From Paracoccaceae bacterium (GTDB lineage Bacteria > Pseudomonadota > Alphaproteobacteria > Rhodobacterales > Rhodobacteraceae): DNA of 38,004 nt. The notes beneath the pieces are model-generated. The model saw nothing but the letters and a program-made list of their open reading frames with translations. It made no database searches and was not told the DNA's origin. Made by a program: the position numbers and the translations under genes. The first letter of the stretch is position 1. Every line of letters begins with the position of its first letter. The stretch is taken from positions 1 to 38,004 of the forward strand of contig SKYA01000035.1 in assembly GCA_007128135.1 (NCBI GenBank). Direction: 5' to 3'. Shown here piece after piece: positions 33,276 through 38,004 of this stretch.

Positions 33276-33754
33276 GCGACACAAGGCGCAAACCCTCGCC
33301 CGAGGCGAAACGGCAACTGCGCGGTGCGGCGCGGTTCTACGCGGTCCAGGCCCTGTTCCAGATGGAAGCCTCGGACGTCCCGATCGGGACGATCATGGCC
33401 GAGTTCGAGGCGCATCGCATCGGCGCCGAAACCGAGACCGAGACATGGGTCGAGGCCGATCTGGGGCATTTCCGGCGCCTGATCGAGACCGCCGTGGACC
33501 GTCAGGCCAGGATCGACCAGATGACCGACCGCGCCCTGGTCGCGAAATGGCCCATCGACCGGATCGACCCGACCCTGCGGGCGCTGTTTCGTGCCGCCGG
33601 GGCCGAGATGGTCGGGACCCCGACCCCGGCCCGCGTCATCATCTCGCAATTCGTCGAGATCGCGGGCGGCTTCTTCCCCGAGGGGCGCGAAGGCAATTTC
33701 GTCAATGCCGTTCTCGACCACATGGCCCGCGAGGCCCGGCCTGACGAATTCTGA
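33272..33754 (+). CDS. nusB: Transcription antitermination factor NusB
   Basis: A 160-residue NusB. RGAARFYAVQALFQME is the N-terminal helix with the arginine-rich face, and the C-terminal ARVIISQFVEIAGGFFPEGREGNFVNAVLDHMA is the family's end, here in pieces. It binds boxA RNA with S10 (NusE) in rRNA antitermination. The ribH-nusB order, with a 4-bp overlap (ATGA), is the classic arrangement in many proteobacteria. Confidence 0.95.
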   Translation: MSDTRRKPSPEAKRQLRGAARFYAVQALFQMEASDVPIGTIMAEFEAHRIGAETETETWVEADLGHFRRLIETAVDRQARIDQMTDRALVAKWPIDRIDPTLRALFRAAGAEMVGTPTPARVIISQFVEIAGGFFPEGREGNFVNAVLDHMAREARPDEF

Positions 33755-33767
33755 GCCCGCCTGCGCG

Positions 33768-34406
33768 ATGCGGCTGGAACTGACCCCCGAGATGCTGCTG
33801 CAGGCCTATCGAACGGGCGTGTTCCCGATGGCCGAAAGCCGCGAGGGGCAGCGGCTCTACTGGTTCGACCCGGTGCGGCGCGGTATCCTGCCGCTCGACG
33901 GGTTCCATCTGTCGCATTCGCTGCGCCGCCGCCTGCGGCAGGGGTCCCATTCGGTCACGCTGAATACCGATTTCGCCGGGGTCATCGCGGGCTGCGCCGA
34001 CCGCGAGACAACCTGGATCAATGCCGGGATCACCCGGCTGTTCACGGCACTTCACGGGCAGGGCCATGCCCATTCGCTGGAAATCCGCGAGGGCGGGACC
34101 CTTGTGGGCGGCGTCTACGGGCTGGCGCTGGGGGGGCTGTTCGCGGGAGAGAGCATGTTCTCGCGCCGCCGGGATGCGTCAAAGCTGGCGCTGGCCTATC
34201 TGGTGACCCATCTTGCGCGCTGCGGCTTTCAACTGTTCGACACGCAGTATCTGACCGACCACCTGGCCAGCCTGGGCGGGGTCGAGATCACGCGCGCGCG
34301 GTATCGCGCGCGTCTGGCGCAGGCGCTTGAGGCCGATGCCGATATCCACCGCCATGCGCTGCCGGACGCTCAGGAAGTGTTGCAGCGCAACACCCACAGG
34401 TCATAG
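33768..34406 (+). CDS. aat: Leucyl/phenylalanyl-tRNA--protein transferase
   Basis: A 212-residue Aat, from the ATG at 33768. LLQAYRTGVFPMAES and LYWFDPVRRGILPLDGFHLS are the N-terminal hallmarks; INAGITRLFTALHGQGHAHSLE and GGVYGLALGGLFAGESMFSR follow, and the C-terminus contains FDTQYLTDHLASLGG. It adds Leu or Phe to N-terminal Lys or Arg for the N-end rule pathway. It follows nusB by 13 bp. Its 3' end overlaps the convergent DUF2155 gene by 37 bp. Confidence 0.95.
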   Translation: MRLELTPEMLLQAYRTGVFPMAESREGQRLYWFDPVRRGILPLDGFHLSHSLRRRLRQGSHSVTLNTDFAGVIAGCADRETTWINAGITRLFTALHGQGHAHSLEIREGGTLVGGVYGLALGGLFAGESMFSRRRDASKLALAYLVTHLARCGFQLFDTQYLTDHLASLGGVEITRARYRARLAQALEADADIHRHALPDAQEVLQRNTHRS

Positions 34407-34759
34407 CGCGCGTGATCGAGCGCATTGAGCGCCGGGCTCGAGGCGATCATCCAGCCCGAAAAGATCATGTCATCGGCGCGCGTGTCGAAGATGTCGATCC
34501 AGGCATAGGCCTCGCCGGCGGGGTTCTCGACCGGGTAGCGACAATGCTCCAGCATCACCACCAGATGTCCCACCCGCGCGGACTCGCCCAGCGCAAGCAC
34601 CAGATCCTCGGTCGTGCCCGCCACCCTGTCGAGCCCGCGCAGCACCGCGCCCACGCCCGTTCCGATCCGGTCCGAGGCGGTCGGCACCTGGATTTCATCG
34701 GCCTGCACGGCAGGGGCCAGCCCGGTCAGGCTGGCCAGCAGAAAGGCGGCAAGGCGCAT
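34370..34759 (-). CDS. DUF2155 secreted protein
   Basis: A 129-residue protein with a clear signal peptide (MRLAAFLLASLTGLAPAVQA, cut before DE). The mature part has LRGLDRVAGTTEDLVLALGE, VMLEHCRYPVENPAGEAYAWIDI and a C-terminal FSGWMIASSPALNALDHARYDLW, the DUF2155 pattern, with two cysteines that could pair. It is common in alphaproteobacteria beside aat and complex I NDUFA12; the periplasmic function is unknown. It follows the NDUFA12 gene and a tiny ORF on the same strand and overlaps aat. Confidence 0.9.
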   Translation of the reverse strand: MRLAAFLLASLTGLAPAVQADEIQVPTASDRIGTGVGAVLRGLDRVAGTTEDLVLALGESARVGHLVVMLEHCRYPVENPAGEAYAWIDIFDTRADDMIFSGWMIASSPALNALDHARYDLWVLRCNTS

Positions 34760-34762
34760 GAG

Positions 34763-34846
34763 CTATCTCTGCGGCCTGCGCCGCTGGTCGCGCTGCACCA
34801 TGCGGATCAGACGCATGAGCAGCCGCAGGGCGGCATGAAGGTTCAT
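34763..34846 (-). CDS. Possible 27-residue ORF coupled to NDUFA12
   Basis: The ATG overlaps the NDUFA12 stop by four bases (ATGA) and the frame ends three bases before the DUF2155 start. The product, [20 protein letters not shown] plus a basic RRRPQR tail, would be a small amphipathic basic helix. The geometry is that of a real coupled gene, but the length makes chance possible. Confidence 0.35.
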   Translation of the reverse strand: MNLHAALRLLMRLIRMVQRDQRRRPQR

Positions 34847-35217
34847 TCCGGGCTCCAGGCTTCGTAATCCTTGCGCGGTTCGGGGTTGGCACGGCGGATC
34901 GAGCCACTGGGGGCATAGGCGAGCGGCGTGCCGGTCAGGTTCTCCTGATGCGGCTTTTCCCAGGTCTTGCGCGCAAGGGGCTTGTCGGTCGGTGGCTCGT
35001 TCCAGGTATGGTGCAGCCAGCCATGCCATTCGGGTGCGATTCGGCTGGCCTCGGATTCGCCATTATAGATGACCCAGCGCCGTTTGCCGTCGCGCGAGTT
35101 GTAGAAGACATTGCCCTGCGAGTCCTCGCCCACCCGGACCCCGTAGCGCCAGGTGTAGAAGGCAGTGTTCAGGGTGGAGCTGTTCCACCAGGTCAGCAGA
35201 CGCAACAGGAATTTCAT
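34843..35217 (-). CDS. NADH:ubiquinone oxidoreductase subunit NDUFA12 homologue
   Basis: A 124-residue protein from the ATG at 35217. [33 protein letters not shown] (read in pieces) and [15 protein letters not shown] are the B17.2/NDUFA12 core, followed by [17 protein letters not shown]. It is a supernumerary complex I subunit kept by alphaproteobacteria and mitochondria. A longer open frame upstream (to 35727) is not coding. It leads a probable transcript with the tiny ORF and DUF2155 and is divergent from msrB. Confidence 0.94.
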   Translation of the reverse strand: MKFLLRLLTWWNSSTLNTAFYTWRYGVRVGEDSQGNVFYNSRDGKRRWVIYNGESEASRIAPEWHGWLHHTWNEPPTDKPLARKTWEKPHQENLTGTPLAYAPSGSIRRANPEPRKDYEAWSPE

Positions 35218-35303
35218 CGGCGCGGCCTCGCAACAGGGACGTCTGGGCCGCTTATGCCGCAGTGCGGTGCGGAAATCCAGCCCGAAGCACCATGCGCCGA
35301 CAA

Positions 35304-35348
35304 GGTGGGTCAACCCGCGCGGTTCCCGCGCGGAACGACCCACCCTAC
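35304..35348 (-). repeat. GTAGGGTGGGT hairpin, copy 2
   Basis: GGTGGGTC pairs with GACCCACC outside, and CCGCGCGG with itself inside around a 3-base loop; the right end reads ACCCACCCTAC, the reverse of the GTAGGGTGGGT of copy 1. It lies in the 198-bp gap between the divergent NDUFA12 and msrB genes. Confidence 0.6.
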
Positions 35349-35415
35349 CGGAGCGGTGGAAACCCTGCCGGTCCTGTCCTATATCCAGCCCAAGCCCAAG
35401 CCACAGGATCTGCGC

Positions 35416-35859
35416 ATGCCCCGCTATGAACGCCGCCCCGAAGCCATCGCCGCCCTGACCCCAGAACAGTACCATGTCACTCAGGAAAACGGCACCGAGC
35501 GCCCCTGGACAGGCGCATACAACAGCAACAAGCGGCCTGGGATCTATGTCGACATCGTCTCGGGCGAGCCGCTCTTTGCCTCGTGCGACAAGTATGAGTC
35601 CGGCTGCGGCTGGCCCAGCTTCACCAGACCGCTGATCCCGGATCATGTTGTCGAGAAATCCGACCAAAGCCACGGCATGGCCCGCGTCGAGGTCCGCTCG
35701 CGCCATGGCGACAGCCACCTTGGCCATGTCTTTACCGATGGTCCGCGCGACAGGGGCGGGCTGCGGTACTGCATCAACTCCAACGCGCTGCGCTTCATCG
35801 CGCGCGAGGACATGGAGGCCGAGGGATACGGCGCCTGGCTCGATCAGATCGAGGGCTGA
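35416..35859 (+). CDS. msrB: Peptide-methionine (R)-S-oxide reductase
   Basis: A 147-residue MsrB, from the ATG at 35416. [21 protein letters not shown], the [10 protein letters not shown] segment, [13 protein letters not shown] and the catalytic cysteine in [12 protein letters not shown] are all in place. The zinc-binding CxxC pairs of many MsrB proteins are not seen, so this is the zinc-free type; extra cysteines (SCDKYESGC) may serve as recycling residues. It reduces methionine-R-sulfoxide in proteins. selO lies 67 bp downstream on the same strand, so an oxidative-stress unit is possible. Confidence 0.95.
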   Translation: MPRYERRPEAIAALTPEQYHVTQENGTERPWTGAYNSNKRPGIYVDIVSGEPLFASCDKYESGCGWPSFTRPLIPDHVVEKSDQSHGMARVEVRSRHGDSHLGHVFTDGPRDRGGLRYCINSNALRFIAREDMEAEGYGAWLDQIEG

Positions 35860-35926
35860 GGCTGGTCCAGTCCCGCATCGGGATTATCTGACCGGCACGC
35901 GCCCGCACAATGCCATGAGGGATATG

Positions 35927-37381
35927 ATGCCGCCAGGGGTCGATTTCGACAACAGCTACGCGCAGGAACTGCAGGGGTTCTATGTGCCCTGGCAGGGCCA
36001 GCACTGGCCGGACCCGCAGCTTGTGATACTCAACGCACCGCTGGCGCGCACGCTCGGGCTCGACCCCGCAATGTTGTCCGGCACGGCGGGAATCGCATTG
36101 CTGTCGGGCCATGCGCTGCCGGACTCGGCCCGCCCGCTGGCGCAGGCCTATGCCGGGCATCAGTTCGGCGGTTTCTCGCCGCAACTGGGCGACGGGCGCG
36201 CGATCCTTGTGGGCGAGATGCTCGACCCCGACGGCCGGCGCTGGGATCTGCACCTCAAGGGTTCGGGCCGCACCCCTTTCGCGCGCGGCGGTGACGGGCG
36301 GGCCGTGCTGGGGCCGGTGCTGCGCGAATACCTGATCTCCGAGGCCATGGCGGCACTCGGGGTGCCGACCACCCGCGCGCTTGCGGCCTGCACCACAGGC
36401 GACCGGGTGTTGCGCCAGAACGGGCTAGAACCCGGCGCGGTGCTTGCCCGTATCGCCTCGAGCCATCTTCGCGTGGGCACGTTCCAGTTCTTTGCCGCGC
36501 GGGGCGAGGTGGACAGGCTGCGCCTGCTTCTGGATTACGCGCTCGCCCGGCATGACCCCGATCTGGTCGGCACCCCGGACGCGGCGCTGGCCTTTCTCGA
36601 CCGCGTCGCACGGCGGCAGGCGCATCTGGTCGCGCAATGGATGGGGCTGGGGTTCATTCACGGGGTCATGAACACCGACAACACCACCCTCTCGGGCGAG
36701 ACGATCGATTATGGCCCCTGTGCCTTCATGGACCGCTATGACCCGGCAACGGTGTTTTCTTCCATCGACCGGACGGGCCGCTATGCCTATGGCAACCAGC
36801 CCGCCATCATCCAGTGGAACCTCGCGCGGCTGGCCGAGGCGCTGCTGCCGCTGATCGACCGCTCCGAAACGCGCGCCATCGAGCGGGCGACAGAGGTGGT
36901 CGAGGCCATGGCCGGGGCCTGTCGCAGCGCCTGGCTCGAGGTCTTTACCCGCAAGCTCGGCCTGCCCGCGCCCGATGCCGCGCTGATCGAGGCGCTGCAC
37001 GATCTGTGGCAGGGCCGCGGGGTCGATTTCACCGGCTTCTTCCGCGCCCTGCCCGCAGCGCTGCGCGGCGATGAGGCCGGCGTGCTGGCGCTGTTTTCCG
37101 ACCCCGCAGGCGTGGCCGGATGGCTGGCACGCTGGCGCGCGCAGATCCCCGATCCGGCACGCGCCACAGCGCAGATGGAAACGGTCAATCCGCTCTACAT
37201 TCCCCGCAACCATCTGGTCGAGGAGGCGTTGCACGCCGCGAGCTTCGAAGGCGACCTGTCGCTGTTCGAGACGCTGCTGGCGCGCGTTCAGGCCCCGTTC
37301 ACAAGCGTTGCGGGAATGGAGCGCTACGCAGCCCCCGCGCCCGAGGATGCGCCCGAAATCGTGACCTTCTGCGGCACCTAG
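35927..37381 (+). CDS. selO: Protein adenylyltransferase SelO (YdiU)
   Basis: A 484-residue SelO pseudokinase. FDNSYAQELQGFYVPW opens the family, and AYAGHQFGGFSPQLGDGRA, KGSGRTPFARGGDGRAVLG, HGVMNTDNTTLSGE and DYGPCAFMDRYDP are the nucleotide and active-site motifs. It moves AMP from ATP to hydroxyl side chains and is linked to redox stress; the C-terminal FCGT keeps a cysteine where eukaryotic SelO has selenocysteine. I prefer the ATG at 35927, five bases after GAGGG; ATGs at 35915 and 35924 are in frame. Its neighbour msrB supports a redox role. Confidence 0.94.
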   Translation: MPPGVDFDNSYAQELQGFYVPWQGQHWPDPQLVILNAPLARTLGLDPAMLSGTAGIALLSGHALPDSARPLAQAYAGHQFGGFSPQLGDGRAILVGEMLDPDGRRWDLHLKGSGRTPFARGGDGRAVLGPVLREYLISEAMAALGVPTTRALAACTTGDRVLRQNGLEPGAVLARIASSHLRVGTFQFFAARGEVDRLRLLLDYALARHDPDLVGTPDAALAFLDRVARRQAHLVAQWMGLGFIHGVMNTDNTTLSGETIDYGPCAFMDRYDPATVFSSIDRTGRYAYGNQPAIIQWNLARLAEALLPLIDRSETRAIERATEVVEAMAGACRSAWLEVFTRKLGLPAPDAALIEALHDLWQGRGVDFTGFFRALPAALRGDEAGVLALFSDPAGVAGWLARWRAQIPDPARATAQMETVNPLYIPRNHLVEEALHAASFEGDLSLFETLLARVQAPFTSVAGMERYAAPAPEDAPEIVTFCGT

Positions 37382-37421
37382 AACTCGCCACCTGACACAA
37401 GATACCCAATGACGGCTTCGA

Positions 37422-37591
37422 GCTGATTCTGTTGAAAAACTCCGCCACCAGAAAACCGCGCTTAAAAGCTGGAACATGGTTCACGAAAAGCGCGCCTTGG
37501 AAAACATTCTCCTTAATCGTCGTCTCAGCGGGAAGGTGTTCCGCGAAATCGGTCAACTCTGGGCGGAAATAGAGTTTTCAACAGAATCAGC
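37422..37591. mobile_element. 170-bp MITE-like element with 20-bp terminal inverted repeats
   Basis: The left end GCTGATTCTGTTGAAAAACTC is 21 nt, so in parts: GCTGATTCTGTTG and AAAAACTC. The right end is its reverse complement with one A fewer (GAGTTTTCAAC, AGAATCAGC). Such CTGATTCTGTTGAAAA ends are familiar from insertion sequences of this bacterial group. The 128-bp core encodes no transposase. No clear target duplication is visible. It starts 40 bp after selO. Confidence 0.65.
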
Positions 37592-37723
37592 CCATCTGCG
37601 ACATTGATGCATCTTGCAGCGAAGCAAATCTGTTTGCGGGTGCAGCAACGTGGTCGAACCTGAACTGCCTTTCAGCATCCGCGGGCTGCTGCGGCGCAGC
37701 TTATTCAAACCCGCCGCCCATGT

Positions 37724-37990
37724 TTACCGCAGCGTTTCTGACGTGCAGATGCTTGTCGCGCCTGCCAGCGGCTTGCTTTGCCTCGCCCTTCGCTCCCATG
37801 CCCCAAAAAACGCGCGGATCCGCGCCGACGGTCGCGAACCAAAAGTCCTCAGAAGCTGAACAATGGGGGGTGCCAGCCGTGCCAGCGCGGCGCGCTGATC
37901 ATGGGCGCGCAAGCCGCAAGCGACACGATCGTAGTGCTCGTGGTCGATGGAGCCATCGGGGCGACGGCGAATGTTCTGGGTATCGGTCAT
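37724..37990 (-). CDS. Small conserved-looking protein of unknown function
   Basis: An 88-residue basic protein from the ATG at 37990, preceded by a clear GGAGG site five bases away. The N-terminal RRPDGSIDHEHYD segment resembles small Rhodobacterales proteins as I recall; the middle is helical and arginine-rich (HDQRAALARLAPPIVQLLR, RIRAFFGAWERRARQ). It has no signal peptide or metal motif. A plus-strand frame (37614-37859) overlaps its end but lacks a good start. The function is unknown. Confidence 0.6.
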   Translation of the reverse strand: MTDTQNIRRRPDGSIDHEHYDRVACGLRAHDQRAALARLAPPIVQLLRTFGSRPSARIRAFFGAWERRARQSKPLAGATSICTSETLR

Positions 37991-38004
37991 CTTATCCTCC
38001 ATGC

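Noticed and set aside
37614-37859. 81-residue plus-strand frame after the MITE-like element
   Set aside because: No ribosome site or recognisable family, and it overlaps a minus-strand gene with a good GGAGG start.

Overview
The window looks like chromosomal DNA of a GC-rich alphaproteobacterium, most probably a member of the Rhodobacterales (Rhodobacteraceae/Roseobacter group). The pointers are the chvI-chvG-hprK-rapZ-EIIA-HPr string with a single-domain HPr kinase, the neighbouring pckA, a quinone-type PyrD, an NDUFA12-like complex I protein, a Hint-domain protein of the kind common in that family, and a short intergenic motif that I associate with these genomes. No database search was run, so all names rest on reading the translations.

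Layout. 1-830: a small accessory patch with a two-repeat secreted-like protein and a DUF4160/DUF2442 pair, next to a tRNA-like 3' fragment. 968-5426 (minus): ChvI/ChvG two-component system followed by hprK, rapZ, a mannose-type EIIA and HPr, with 4-bp stop/start overlaps at three of the junctions (chvG/hprK, hprK/rapZ, and EIIA/first HPr start). 5787-7385: pckA, behind a 360-bp control region with repeats. 7502-13737: a urate catabolism island made of puuD, a LysR regulator, uraH, a puuE-uraD fusion, allA and an NCS2 urate/xanthine permease. The same 19-bp palindrome lies at both divergent promoters. 13885-25318: an orphan membrane protein, an acyl-CoA synthetase, a Hint protein without its nucleophile, and a beta-oxidation block (fadJ, a cupin, thiolase, GST, acyl-CoA dehydrogenase, two MerR regulators). 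25441-27678: two hotdog thioesterases and a MATE exporter. 27781-30195 (minus): pyrD, DUF952 and two Lrp-type regulators. 30328-34406: ilvC, ribB (with a dead GTP-cyclohydrolase-like half), ribH, nusB, aat. 34370-38004: DUF2155, a tiny coupled ORF, NDUFA12, msrB, selO, a 170-bp inverted-repeat element and a small conserved-looking protein.

How it works together. The urate genes would carry urate through 5-hydroxyisourate and OHCU to allantoin and allantoate, and AllA would split ureidoglycolate; the allantoate step is not in the window. ChvGI, the HPr kinase branch and pckA suggest a block that links envelope or acid sensing and PTS-type regulation with gluconeogenesis. The beta-oxidation block has activation, dehydrogenation, hydration/oxidation and thiolysis functions beside two MerR regulators and a palindrome.

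The most unusual material is non-coding: five copies of a 22-23-nt motif at gene ends, a nested double hairpin, two copies of a GTAGGGTGGGT hairpin, a MITE-like element, and the shared LysR-type palindrome. I saw no prophage, CRISPR array, rRNA or complete tRNA. I did not find an obvious wholly new multi-gene system.
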